NCBI GenBank assembly: GCA_019914945.1
Contig: CM034103.1
Span: 15,900,785 to 15,964,784 of the forward strand
Length of the DNA: 64,000 nt
Direction: 5' to 3'
Source of the DNA: Typha latifolia
Lineage: Eukaryota; Streptophyta; Magnoliopsida; Poales; Typhaceae
In this document: piece after piece, positions 11,665 through 23,728 of the stretch
Numbering within the stretch: the stretch's first letter is position 1
Layout: each line of letters opens with the position of its first letter
The notes under the pieces: generated by a model
Databases searched by the model: none
The model's input: only the letters and a program-made list of their open reading frames with translations
What the model was told of the DNA's origin: nothing
Program-made: the position numbers and the translations under genes

Positions 11665-12941
11665 CATTGCATCAGTTTGCCGAATTTATTTTTCTTTCCA
11701 TTAAATGTTATAATAAGAGGATGATGGAGAAGGAAGCAAAAGACGTGAATTAGAACACGCGAGGGATGGATTGAAGGCATAACCAAACGAACGAGGAAAG
11801 TTGTCCAGGAAGACTTGATCAACTTAATTAATTTGGGTCTGATGCGGATTAATCTCTATCCACTCTCTCTCTCTCTTTCTCTTTCTCTTTCTCTCTCTGT
11901 GTTAATAAATAATTAAGCCAGGTGGATTTAAATACACAGCAAAGGAGGGTAGATTGGAGAGTACCGCGTAAAAATTATTTAATCTTGTCGTTGGTGCAAA
12001 CTTGGTCCTCTCTTAATACAAACTGTAAGCATAGGAATCCCAACCGTACACTCAACATTATCCCGTTCAATTTGAACTACTCGACATAAATATATGGTAA
12101 GTTATACGTAACTTAGTTGCAATTTATGACTGCAGTACTCGTTATACTCACCCTCTTAGCTAATAGGGTAAGGTTGCTGGTAAAAGAAGCACTGGAACTT
12201 GAGAATTAAAGCTTGTTCAACTAAAAAGAGATGCTATCTGTATGAGAATTTATGTCGTGTTAAAGATGCAACGTAACAACCAGTCAGGTAATTAGCTCTT
12301 CGGGCAAGTAGGTTAGATATTTAAGTCAGCACACAAACAATACAATTGAACAACGAAAAGTCGATCAGGTGTTTGTTTGACCAGCGCCATGTCAACCATA
12401 CATCCTAGCACAAAAATCTAGTCTTCTTTATTGGGCAAGTCAACAAGATTTTGTTCTTCATGAATAAAAACAAACTAAAATTTATATTCAAGTTACTAAT
12501 AAAGAATTTTGGGTCACAAAACAGACATGTACATGAATTTACTTCCTATCAAAGACTGGGAATATATGAAGACGGCCAAACAAAAGAAATATATGAATAT
12601 ATGCCGGCCAAAAAAATAAACTGGGAAAGTTGCAGTCTGCATTCTCTTGTTCATATATCCAACGAGGGTCAATTGACATACATGTTGTGTCAAATAACTC
12701 CTAAGAGGAGAATAATATGCAGAGCTAGACTGAGCAGAGGCTGAAGGCAATACCAACTTCCCTCTCCTCAAGTTAGAAGCTCTACCTAGAAAACATACAC
12801 ACGTACCCAAAGAAATACATAAATATATACATAGTCCATCTATACATATATATGTTTGTATATGTATTTATAGCTATGTTCTAGAATATTGCGCGACCGA
12901 GAAGCAAGGGGAAAACTTTCTTCCGTTACCCTCTTATGCCT
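11665..12941. other. Intergenic between converging S40-2 and GAUT15
   Basis: Contains a CT-rich stretch (about 11862-11898) and AT-rich DNA, including the presumed GAUT15 3' UTR at the right. Short open frames near 12451-12810 lack family resemblance. Confidence 0.55.
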
Positions 12942-15761
12942 TCATTCCACCAATCCACAGCTTCGTAGGAACTCATCAGACCTGTTAAAGTGGGCTTGCC
13001 ACATTTCACGTAGTACTGGATATCCAATCTCAAGCCATGGCTTACCTGGCCCACTGAAATGTAATACTGCAGCAGATTCTAAGAGCTCAAGATTGGGTTC
13101 TTGCCATCCTAATCCAGACAAATGCCATGAAGACTCAATGGGGTGCACCTGGCCATTGAAAGCTATTAAAGCAGGGGGCAATGATCCCATATGCCAGAGT
13201 GCCAATTCAGATTTGCGGTTCTGCATGATAAGAACATTAATTAAGGACTAAAATTGAGCGATTTTTAACACAACAAAAGCATTTTTGGAATAAGAACTTG
13301 CTTTTCTGAGCCAGTACTGATATGTTTCGGTAATATTTGTCCATCTCCAAGCTTGGAGGTTGAATACGTTCACGCCCCATGACCATGCACATTGATCTCT
13401 ATGCAAACCCAGTGACTGCAGTGATGCAATAGGATTTGAGAAATTCAAGTAGTCACCAAGTTTCTTCTCAATGCAAAGGCTTCCTTCCGTGTTGTCACTC
13501 CCTTGAACACCAACTGCACCCATAACACTCCCGCTGAGATCTACATCCCACAGCTGAGTCAAGTCCCGACGCACTACAACATCATCGTCAAGGAAGATCA
13601 CTCGGTCGAGCTTCGGAAAGAACTGTTATTGTAAATTTGTTAGCTATCAGCTCTATGGTCCCAATAATTCAAACATATATATGGCAAACAAAAACTGATG
13701 GCATTACCTCTGGGAGATGGATCTTTAGATAATTCAAGATTGAAAACGTACTCGGTTTCAAGGCTTCGAGTCTTCTATAATGTCTATCATTTCCACTTAA
13801 GTGATGATAGTCAGATGAGCTCTGATGTATCTCATCTATTGTTTTCATGACTGAAGCACTCACCTTGGCAGGCAAGTCAAAATGATGGAGGCCCTTAACC
13901 TCCACAATGGCAGGAGAGACAGGATGGAGAGCAAACCAGGCATGCATTGCAGCGTAGCTCTTCTTATCTGTTATAATGTGGAACACTAACTTCTCAGGAT
14001 CAACAGAACTCCTTCGGGTGGAAGCAATGGCAACATAAGCTGCAAGTATGTTGTCTGTTAGGAGCACAATATGGAGGTATGAGACACTGGTGAGACGAGA
14101 AGCATAGTCAGCTGGTGGCAGGGAGGATCGCGCAGCTGCATTCACAGCATACTCCTCTGCCAACCTCAGGCCAAGGCAGTGCATGCTCTTAGGGATTCCT
14201 ACAGAAGCCAAACGCTGGTAGAAAAATGCCTGAAGCCTGGCTGATTGGACCTTCTGATCCATCTTCAAAAGCTGGTTGGATGCATTAGCAGAACATTGTC
14301 AGTTGGGTCAAAAAACAGCTAATCAGAAAGAGTAGAGACATGAAAATTTAGTAGAAGGCTTGTTGTCAATGAGATCAATCAGTAGCAAATGTCTCAAGCT
14401 AGATATATATACTAATATACCATTCGGATTGACTAAAAGTTCTCCATCAACAGCAATGAACAGACATTGAGACATAATTCCATTGCGATCACTTGTTCTA
14501 GACATGGGAGAAAAAGAGAATATATAGGGAACAAAAAGAGTAAAAAAAGATGGCGTTAATTTGAGTGTGACAATACTACCGTCTATCTCTATGAAGCTAA
14601 AGATTCTGGTGCTGATCTAGATAGAACTAATTTCCGTGTAGCCGTTTTATCAGACAATGTCATGAAACTATCAAAGAGCATACAATCCGGCCATAAAAAT
14701 TTGTTTCACAATGTATATGTAAACTAAAATAATAATATATTGGAGAGAAGGTGAACCATGGCCTTGGTCTTGAGAACGAATTTGTCAATGTCAAGCTGAT
14801 CGTAGGAGGATAACGAGCCCATCTCAGCAATCAGATGGTCCATCGATTCAGGCGCAGCTTCAACAACTGTTGGATCGATATGTCTCCCTCCAATACTCCC
14901 ATCCAAATAACTTCTCCTCAACTCCTCAATTAACTCCTGCTACGGGAAAAAAAAAACAACAACACAAATATAGGAGAGAATTTAAAGCCTTCCCAGTAAT
15001 TAGTGATAGAAAACACCCATGCAAATAAGAACCAAGAAGATGCCAGAAGTGACAGATCACGTGATCTGGGACTAAAGAGCTTAACTTTTAGGAACTCTGC
15101 GATGCTGCATTTGTTCGAGGACGAAAAAGTTGATTAAAAAAAAAGGAATTCATCACTTCTATAGTTAACGACAAATCTGAAAAGGATAGTTTAGAATAAC
15201 ATTTGGGTGCCTCATAATTTACCTAAAAATTGAAGCATATATTGGTAGGTAGGGAGGATATTTTCTCAAAGATGTGAAACATTTCTATGAACTTGATAAT
15301 GGGGATAAATTTTTGCTTGGCCACGTGGCTGCATAAATATTTAACTTCTAGCCAACTCATATACAACAAAAAATTATAACTCCAAAAAAAAGCTACCAAT
15401 TTATGAGTTATCGAATTAAACATTTGATGATTAAAAATAGTAGAGTCGCATCTCACCAGTGATGAATCACTTCCCGTGAACAACCGAGGCCAGATTCCCA
15501 ATCTCCAACTCAAGCAACCTGAGTCCAATTGATTTGGGATCAAGAAGTACTCAAATAAAAGAAGAAGAAAAATAGAAAGAAGGGATTCGATGACTCACTA
15601 ACAGAAGGGCAGACTGAAGCTCCTGCGTCGAGGGCAAGGAGCGCAGTTCCCATAAAGAGAAAACGCAAGAGAATCCCAGCGACGATGACGGCGAGTAGAA
15701 CGGAGCGGTAAGAGTACCGCCGGTTCATTCCTTTCGCCTTCATGACCTCCAATAACCGCAT
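12942..15761 (-). CDS. GAUT15: Galacturonosyltransferase, GAUT15-like (GT8 family)
   Basis: Six exons in transcript order: 15761-15599, 15518-15457, 14936-14757, 14271-13708, 13622-13302, 13220-12942. They encode 522 residues. A short cytosolic N-terminus and one membrane segment (about 20-42) give a type II Golgi topology. The GT8 domain has the metal/nucleotide-sugar motif VIFLDDDVV (Asp335-337), the segment AWSWGVNVFNLQAWR, and HFSGPGKPW near the C-terminus. GAUT15 features are QKVQSARLQAF, GIPKSMHCLGLRL and LHFSGPGKPWLEI. GAUTs transfer galacturonic acid from UDP-GalA in pectin or xylan-primer synthesis; the activity of GAUT15 itself is less clear. Intron 5 has a GC donor (AAAA|GCAAGT). 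A strong-context upstream ORF overlaps the start, so the Met at 15743 may be used instead of the one at 15761. Confidence 0.9.
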
Positions 15762-15799
15762 TCCTCCGAGGACTTCCGCCTCTTCTTCCTCGCCACCAT
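15740..15799 (-). promoter_or_regulatory. Candidate upstream ORF overlapping the GAUT15 start
   Basis: A 19-codon frame begins at an ATG in strong context (A at -3, G at +4). It reads through the first GAUT15 ATG (15761) in another frame and stops with TGA inside an ATGA that also provides the second GAUT15 Met codon (15743). This holds if the leader includes 15799, which a TATATA-like motif near 15957-15962 would allow. Confidence 0.5.
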
Positions 15800-17918
15800 T
15801 ATAAGATCTACAATCTCCAACTCTTCTGCTAGTAGGAGTAGAAACCAAAGACTGGAAACAAGATCTCCAACTCGAGGGACGAGGAGGGAATAAAATAACA
15901 GAAGGAGACGAACGGGGAGAAAGCAATGCCGCGTTTTAAAACCGGAGAGTATGGGATATATGGACGCGAGGTTAAATTTCCCGAATTACCCCTAAAGGAT
16001 TCGGATAATTGCGATCCAGTCCACCGACACAATCGAGATGGCGACGCCCTTTCGCCCTCGCCCGCGCACTTGGCTCAGATCCGAAATGGTCGAATTTATT
16101 GTTTGTTATTCCTCTCGGGATTATTTTGAATAACTCACCCCGTTTGCACCCACCGCATGGTGACGAAGACGCCAACGTCATATACTTTGAACATAATTTC
16201 TTTCCTTCCTCACATGGGTAAGGAAAAAGAATAACAGAAATGCGAGGGTCCCATGTGTAAGTTTCCAACCACTCCGTTAATATAAACCATTATAATTATT
16301 TAAGAAACGGACTTCCTTTATCTCCATCGTTAGTTAGCCATGCACTGAGAGGATAAAATATATATATTTTATGAGATGGACTTAGTATGTATTAGTGTAC
16401 GTAATTAGACGATTGTGCTCAATATTTCTTCAATTTCTGGACACCTCCTTCAATTTGTCTCGAAAGTGGATAGACTATGATTGAAAGCTTGAAGTAGACA
16501 GGAGGAGGAGGCGTAGTGGAATCCAACTCAAAAGAGATGGAGGATGATGTCAAATTTGATGAGATCTTTTATCATAAAGTGAAACTGGCCCACAGGCTCC
16601 AAATTAATCCTTCAGCTAAACAAAATAATTCCGTAATTAACCAACTTTGAGAAGGACTCGGGCCTTCTCCTACGATATCAACGCATCTAAATTAACTATA
16701 AAATACCCATCGTATTATAATATCTCTTCGGCCCATCGGGCCTTCTTTGGATAAGATAATGGGTTCATGGGGCCATTGCGTTGGACAAGAGGAGGAAATG
16801 GGCTTTGAGTCGGCGATGGATAGGAGACTTCTCTACGTAAGTCGGCGACGGTTCATCAGGCTTGAATGCAGTAGAATTACTAGGAGTGCCAGGATTATAT
16901 TATTATATACATTCGCATTGCTCCAAAACGATATAATTAAATGCTCGTTTTCCATCACCGGCTTCGTCTGTTCCATTGCATTGGAATCTAACGTTCATCA
17001 CTTGTTCCATTGCATCTGAGCAGCACGTCTCGTCGAGTCGTTTCAACCTCTCTCTGTCTCTCCTGGCATCACAGAGATCGTACGTTTAAGATTCTATCAA
17101 CGTAAAGCTAGGCCATGCAAATATGGAAACCCTAATGAGTAATGAAATGAACAAGCTACCCGCGAAACAAGGCCTCTTTCCCCTGGCCTGTTTATTTATT
17201 TAATCTTTAAAAGAAGATACAGACAGACGTATGTGGTTGCTTAGTTTAATACGATCTTTGATGGTGCACTGCAGTGGTTCTGGGAGTACTTGGAGGACAT
17301 TGCAGTCTACTACCGCGATGTTTTTCTTAGGAAATAGAGATGTTGCAGCCTATTGCCCGGTTAGAAGGCAGCCAACTGCTGGCTATATTATGTATATACT
17401 TGAAGACTAATCGGGTAATAGAGATGCTCATGGTATACCATGCCTATGCCTATGTTCCACAGCTCGTCTCTATGTATGTACGTATGTGTTATATGATAGA
17501 GTGCAAAGAGTTCTGCAGCAATGAGATGTCTTTTTCGAGAGGCCACCATGATAGCGATCGAGCCCGCTAGCTTGCTTTCTTGAATGAAGTCTCTTGTCAA
17601 GTCGACATCTCTCAGTAGAGGTCTATGCTTTTGTTAAAAATATATATCTGAAAAGTGAAAACTTTACGTTATAAATTTATTATGTACTATGCTGAGAGAG
17701 CAGTTGCTTATGGAGCTAAGGAGCTAACGATTCCTATTTATTTTGATGAGTAATTCAAAAGAGAAAGCATTTATTAGTAATACCCATATAATGGTGTCCC
17801 ATTTCAATCTCCCCATTGCCATATTTATGTAAGTGCCCCAAACTCCTGGGGGGTTGAAAGGCCCAGTTTTGGAGCAGGGAGCAAACTTTGCATCACCACT
17901 TTAGAGAGTGAGAGCGCA
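15762..17918. other. Divergent intergenic region between GAUT15 and MADS32
   Basis: Holds both promoters. A TATAAAA at about 16698-16704 and a GGCCC/GGGCC inverted pair at 16730-16742 precede a small frame that starts at ATG 16759. Another small frame with a good start context begins at 16038. Neither resembles a known protein. Confidence 0.5.
17784..17794 (+). promoter_or_regulatory. CArG-like box upstream of MADS32
   Basis: CCATATAATGG is a CArG-type element with seven rather than six central A/T bases. It lies 125 bp before the MADS32 ATG and could bind MADS dimers. This is inference from sequence only. Confidence 0.3.
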
Positions 17919-18989
17919 ATGGGGAGAGGAAGAACTGAGATAAAGAGGATAGAGAACCCAACGCAGAGGCAGTCCACATTCTATAAAAGAAGAGATGGGC
18001 TGTTCAAGAAAGCCAAGGAGCTCGCCATCCTCTGTGATGCAGATCTCCTCCTCCTCCTCTTTTCCTCTTCTGGAAAGCTATACCAGTATCACACCCCTTC
18101 TGTGCCCAGGTTAGCCCACGCTTCCGATTCGGCAGTTTGTTTTGCTCTTTCTGCTCCAATTCCTAAATGGGTCCCTTTTCTTTTTTTTTTTTTTAATATA
18201 TTTGTTTCTTCTTATAGTGTTAAGGATCTAATTGAGAGGTATGAGGTTGCCACTCAAACCAAGATTTGGAGAAACTACCACTTGGTATGTTGCAGTGTAC
18301 AATGTACTCCTCCTTGATTTATATCTTCTTCATTTACTAAGTAGTAGTCAATGTGTTATAAATATTTTACAGGAGCAGACTGCAGAGATTGAGAAGGTGG
18401 AGAAGTTGTGTGAGTTGTTGGAGAAAGAACTGAGGTAATCTAGTACTGTTAAGTTCTTGAGGTAACTACCCATTAGTTTATGAGATAGCTTGTAATGGGT
18501 AGTGTATTGTCACATTAGGTTCATGAAGGTTGATGAGAACGAGCGGTACACCTTGCCTACTTTGGATATCTTAGAGCACAATCTTGAGGAGGCCATTGGT
18601 AAGGTGAGATCAGAGAAGGACAGGAAGATTGGAGGAGAGATCAATTACCTCCACACCATGGTTTGTTCTTCAACAAAATAGTTCTCATTGGCTATTGTTT
18701 GCTTGCTTGCTTCAACTATCAAGAGAAATCAACTACTTTTTTGAATATTTTGTTCTTGAATGTGTAGGTCAGAGAACAGCAAGAAGAAAGCTATGGTCTC
18801 TGTGACAAGGTTAGATTTTTTTGTTTCCCAACTCTGATACTGAATTTATACAGCAGAAGTCCTCTGGGCTACTGTCTAATTGAAATTTGTCCTGGAAACT
18901 TTCAGCTGGCTAATGTACAGAGATTTAATGACACGGGGGAAGGGTCGAGTTCATTAAGCCATGGCTTGGATCTCAAATTAGGTAGTTGA
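17919..18989 (+). CDS. MADS32: MADS-box transcription factor, MADS32 clade
   Basis: Six exons: 17919-18109, 18218-18284, 18373-18434, 18519-18660, 18768-18809, 18906-18989. They encode 195 residues, close to rice OsMADS32 (about 196). A type II MADS domain (1-61) has the clade's unusual residues [17 protein letters not shown] and [10 protein letters not shown]. An intervening region and a K-box follow ([15 protein letters not shown]), then the short tail [10 protein letters not shown]. In rice OsMADS32 (CFO1) helps specify floral organ identity together with B, C and E class proteins. It acts as a nuclear DNA-binding protein at CArG boxes. The clade is known mainly from monocots, which is the main clue to the lineage here. 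Start context and all splice phases are consistent. Confidence 0.92.
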
Positions 18990-20981
18990 GCATCCTGTAG
19001 CTCATGATTCAAAGGAGTGATCTTATATTGCTCATATTCTTCTTTAATCTTAATGCAGGCTTTAATTGATGATGGATGCAGCATCAGTCTCTTGTTTGGA
19101 ATATGTAAACTGACGCATTTGTAAGAGTATATTCTAGTGAAGTAATTGTAACTGGGAGAAATCGTATTGCAATGCCATGGCAAATTGTTTTGCTCCACTT
19201 TATTCAACATTTTTCGATCATCTCAAGTAAATGATTTTAGTTCCTAAACATCTAACTGGAAGTATAAAAATGAGAGAATCGACTTTGAAAAGCTAGTTGG
19301 GATCGAGAGTAAGAAGCTTTATCAGAGTAATATACCAAGATCAAAAAGAGAGAAAGAGAGAGAGAAAAAAGAGAACTTTAGCGGAAACTGTGATCTAAAA
19401 AACCATTCCAATTGAAAACCAGAAAGAAAATAACGAGGGGCTCAGAAAGAACGTAGCGAATTAAAGATTAATCATCTTTATCATTGGAATTTCTATTCCT
19501 TCATCATCGTCCCCCCTTTCCTGTATGTAACTACAACTTGGAAGAACACATTAAAAAGAAGAAATTTTTTGAAGAGCAGACGGGTGAGAAGAGAAAGCAA
19601 CATGGAGAAGCTCTCCATGGGCGGCTACCTAAATAAAGAGAGAGGACAGCAACGAAGAAACCCTAGACGTTGCGATGGACTGTAAGCCGTCGGATTCACA
19701 TTTGGATCAAAGCCCATTTATATATTGCTTTTGAAAGCCCGTTCACGAGAAATCCAAGAGCGTTATTGGACCGTGTCACACCCGATCCACTTTGCCATCT
19801 TCGTCTTCCTCCTCGAAATCGACTCATCCACATGTCCTTGATCAAAATGAGAATATTTTTGTTGTTGTTGTTCTGATCTTAGATTTGGTTAGGAATTTAT
19901 ACATTGAACAAAAATTCGATTTTTGTTCATGGTTTGAATCTCTACGCCATTGTCTACATCTACTTTTAGACGAAGAACCTCATTCTCCAGATGTTGCTTC
20001 ACCAGATAGAAGAGAAGAATATGGCTGGTATTGAAGAAGGTTAGACAGGTAGTTTTGCTCTCCCTTAAATGCATTGATCCTGTTACATGGTTGACATTCA
20101 TAGATTCTCCAGAGTAGCTTATCCACCCATAAAGTTGTCCATCTCTGAATTGAGCGATTTGCGGAATAGTTGCTGATGCTGGAATATTAGATTTTGGTCA
20201 GGCTCTTTTGAGCTTTTCTTTTTTCTTTGTCGTGGTATTCCATTTCTTCAGCTCTCACATATGTCAGAGATGGTGATCGAATGAAGAGTGAGAAGGAAGC
20301 TAGAGAATGTTAACATCATACATCTCTCTCCCACTTCACATGAGGCTATGCATGGGCCTCCTCCTTCCTCAACTGGGCATCAGAGATAGTCCTAGCTTTC
20401 TACAAACAGACCGAGATCATTGGATTCCCCCCCAGTTGGCTCTATTATAAGAGGAGGAGAAGGAAGAGGAGAGGGGGGAGGGCATGGCTTTAAGTGAGAG
20501 ACAAAAGGGAGAGCATAAAGGAGAGACAGACAGCTGCTGCAATGTCTCCACCATTTCTGAGCACAGGAAATGCATCTATGCATGGTCCCCTTCAGCCACT
20601 GCATTATGATTTATGACTAAAGAAAAGAAGTCACCAAACCACAATCTAAGGAGAGTTGAGGGGGGGGACAATGGATTTTGAAGAGCTTCTAAAAGTTAGA
20701 ATAAGCAAAAGGGAATTGTCTTGTTTGGCTCAAACTCAAGTGCCTGTCTGAACTATATTCTGCAATAAGAGAGTGGACCATTTTAAGGTAAACCGGTTTG
20801 GAAACAAAAGATGAATGATTTAACGGCGACCATAATGATGTCCAGTTAGGATAGTGTTAGTCAAAAAAGTAGTTAATGCCTCTTTATTCCACAGTTTTTG
20901 TATGTATTAATGAAGTTATTTCTGAAGCGTAATTGAGGCCCACTCGATTGGGGTTAAGGGTTAGGCGAAGGAATCAAAGAG

Positions 20982-21027
<46 letters not shown>

Positions 21028-22215
21028 ACATGAAACAAACACATGGGACCCATGTCAAGAGAGGCAAATGGGAATTGGGAACAAGGAGTAGTAGTAATGG
21101 TGGTTTGTGCAAATGTCTCAGTCAATTAAGGTGGGCAGATAGGACCCTACTGAACATTGACTGGTTGACCTAATCGCATTGAATGCCAATAATGTGGAGA
21201 TGATGGATGGATCACCATTTTCACCATTTAATCTATGTCTGAATAGATCTTAGATTTGAATAGTCTACTCTACCTTCTTCCACAACACACACCGCTGCAA
21301 ATATGAAGCTCAACTTCCAATTCACCTCCCGTAACATTACAATACTTTACAAGAGTCATACATACGACATGTGGCTTAGGATTCAAATTTCTTGACTCAA
21401 CTTTGTACTTCATTTTCTCCTTACGGCGATTGCTATAAGAGAGAGAGAGAGAGAGAGAGCGAGTAATAAATATATTTTGTCAGCATTTGGGAAAATAGTG
21501 AGGCCCCCTTAAACGTCGTTTGACCCTCACGGAGAGGAGGTTACGGCTTTTTCGCTGGTCCACCACCACATAACTTCTCACCACGCGCACTACCATAATT
21601 TTTAAAAAATTATCAAAAATATTCTTACTTTTATTATCATTTATTATATATAAATAAATTAGGATAATTATAATGGAGTTTTAAGTCAGTTATTATATTT
21701 TAATTTTTAAAAGTGACAGAATATTATTTTCTAGGATAAAATTAATCCAGGTTATTTTTGCTGTATTGTAGATAAAAAATATATATATAAGAGTTGAATA
21801 ATAAATTTTATCCTAAATAACAGTTTGGGGGATTTATGTAGATAGAGATTTAACCGTGTGAATTGATGAGAATTGAGAATAGCAACGAGTGACTGAAAGA
21901 AACAATACAAAAAATGCTTTAACTTTTCTCAAAGTGTGTGAGAGACTATGCACTATCCGTCATCAGTTCATCACCCATCACACTCGCTTATTCTACAAAC
22001 TATTCAACTCTACAACTCCTCTCCTTCGTTTGTGTCCCTCCCTCTTCATCTCTTCTCTTCTTCTATTCTTTTTTTTTTTCTCCTCATCCAAATCCTCCAA
22101 CCCATCATTCCCTTCATCTCTCCCACTTCTTCTCCCTAATCTTCCCTTGCAAATAGAGGGATTTTCTTTTTTCTTTTTGTTTTTTGTTTTTTGTTTTCTT
22201 CTCTCAACCAAGTCT
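18990..22215. other. Intergenic: MADS32 3' region and VQ gene promoter/leader
   Basis: Contains two (GA)n microsatellites, an 8-bp perfect hairpin at 19601-19619 and AT-rich DNA around 21600-21830. The last 270 bp are pyrimidine-rich, likely VQ leader, with upstream ATGs (for example 21948, opening a 63-codon frame). No protein-coding gene is supported. Confidence 0.55.
20985..21024. repeat. (GA)n microsatellite
   Basis: About 20 uninterrupted GA units. A second shorter GA tract lies at about 21439-21459. Confidence 0.9.
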
Positions 22216-22905
22216 ATGGAAATCCACCCAATTCTCCTCCACAGAGAAAACCCACTTCCCCAACCCATTTCTCCCATCCCCACTTCACCTTCCTCCTCCT
22301 CCAGCAGCAGCAATGGAACCACAGCAACAAAGCCAACGCCACCAACAACACCAATTCCTTCACCTCCTCCTTTAACCCCCAAATCCATGGATTCCAATCC
22401 GAACCCAACAACCTTCATCCAAGCCGACGCCTCCTCCTTCAAGCAAGTAGTCCAAATGCTCACCGGCTCCGCCCAGACCACGGCCAGGCACGCGGCGCCG
22501 CCCCAGCCACCAAAGAAGGCCGCCACCGGCCCCAAGAAGCCGCCTTTCAAGCTCTACGAGCGCCGGAGCAGCCTCAAGAATCTTAAGATGATAAGCCCGC
22601 TAGTACCAACCTTTGCGAATTCCAACGCCAACTCCCCCTTGAAGCCGCCGGAGATCTTGTCGCCGAGCGTGCTGGACTTCCCCTCTTTGGTGCTCAGCCC
22701 GGTTACTCCTCTGATTCCCGACCCTTTCAATCGATCGCCGCAGCCCAATCCGGCGATGTCGGCGGAGGACCGGGCGATCGCCGAGAAGGGATTCTACCTG
22801 CATCCTTCGCCGCGGAGCACGCCGAGGGACGCCGAGCCTCCCAGGCTTCTCCCTCTGTTCCCGCTGACTTCACCGCGAGATAGGTCTTCTCCCTCAGATG
22901 CGTAG
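22216..22905 (+). CDS. VQ-motif protein (VQ4/MVQ1-like)
   Basis: An intronless gene of 229 residues. The VQ motif FKQVVQMLTG is at residues 75-84. Downstream conserved blocks are KLYERRSSLKNLKM, SPSVLDFPSLVLSPVTPL, and EKGFYLHPSPRSTPR. The rest is rich in Ser, Pro and Ser/Thr-Pro sites, as in VQ proteins phosphorylated by MPK3/MPK6. VQ proteins bind WRKY transcription factors through the VQ motif and tune immunity and stress output in the nucleus. The reading frame is open upstream of 22216 but has no ATG there, so this is the first usable in-frame start. A second candidate is the Met at 22387, just before the VQ region. Subgroup assignment is from remembered motif order. Confidence 0.88.
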   Translation: MEIHPILLHRENPLPQPISPIPTSPSSSSSSSNGTTATKPTPPTTPIPSPPPLTPKSMDSNPNPTTFIQADASSFKQVVQMLTGSAQTTARHAAPPQPPKKAATGPKKPPFKLYERRSSLKNLKMISPLVPTFANSNANSPLKPPEILSPSVLDFPSLVLSPVTPLIPDPFNRSPQPNPAMSAEDRAIAEKGFYLHPSPRSTPRDAEPPRLLPLFPLTSPRDRSSPSDA

Positions 22906-23695
22906 GTAGAAGATCACCCCCCGCTCCAACTGTATAATTGACCTCTTCCCTCTGTTTTCTGGTTGCTATTTCTCCTTGCGAGCTCTGTGAGGCAAATCAT
23001 CGAACACCTTGTGCTCTATTAGTTTCTTTGCTGAATCTATGGTTCTCCTTACCTAGTTCCATATCGAGATTACTGGTTTTTTCTTTTTAATATTTTTGTT
23101 TGGTGAAGCTAAATTGTTATCAATGGAGCGGTTTTCCAATTCAACTTCAGTGTTCTGTGAGCTGCTCATCTAAGTATCTATCTTCGTTTAAAAAATAAAT
23201 AAAAAAAGACAAGAAAAAAGACAATGGAAAACAGTCATTGTAGTAAATAAAGATTGAAAAGTGAAAGAAGACCCAGAAGTCTTTGCAACGTCCACTTCTT
23301 TGGACAATTAATTTGAGCCTGTCAGGAGTAGATTGGAAGTCTCTTTCCCATTTCTTCTACATGGACTGAAGAATAATAGCAACTTCTTGATGATAAAAAG
23401 AAAAGAAAAGAAAAGAAAAAAAAAAGTGGGTGAATATTTTCTTTTTCTTTTTCCTTTTCTTTTATATATATATATTTTTTAAGGTTAGAGGTCCCAGGTT
23501 AGCTGTGACCATAAGATGACGAGCATATTCCTTCATCTGGAGAGGCCCAGGTTGATAGGAGTGGATGAGATGGTTGATTAGGACTCAAGACACCGTGTTA
23601 TCAAAGTTGTAACATTTAGTCAAAAGATGTTACATCATCACACTCTTTGTAGGATGATTATAAAGTGTTTATAAGCATAAATTTTTCTATTTAAA

Positions 23696-23728
23696 AAGAA
23701 GAAGAAGAAGAAGAAGAAGAAGAAGAAC
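23696..23728. repeat. (GAA)n microsatellite
   Basis: About ten AAG/GAA units without interruption. Confidence 0.9.

Noticed and set aside
20270..20420. Possible microRNA hairpin
   Set aside because: Only short interrupted pairing (AAGCTAG), and no known miRNA sequence matched from memory.
21889..22215. N-terminal extension of the VQ protein
   Set aside because: The upstream part has no ATG and looks like a pyrimidine-rich leader.
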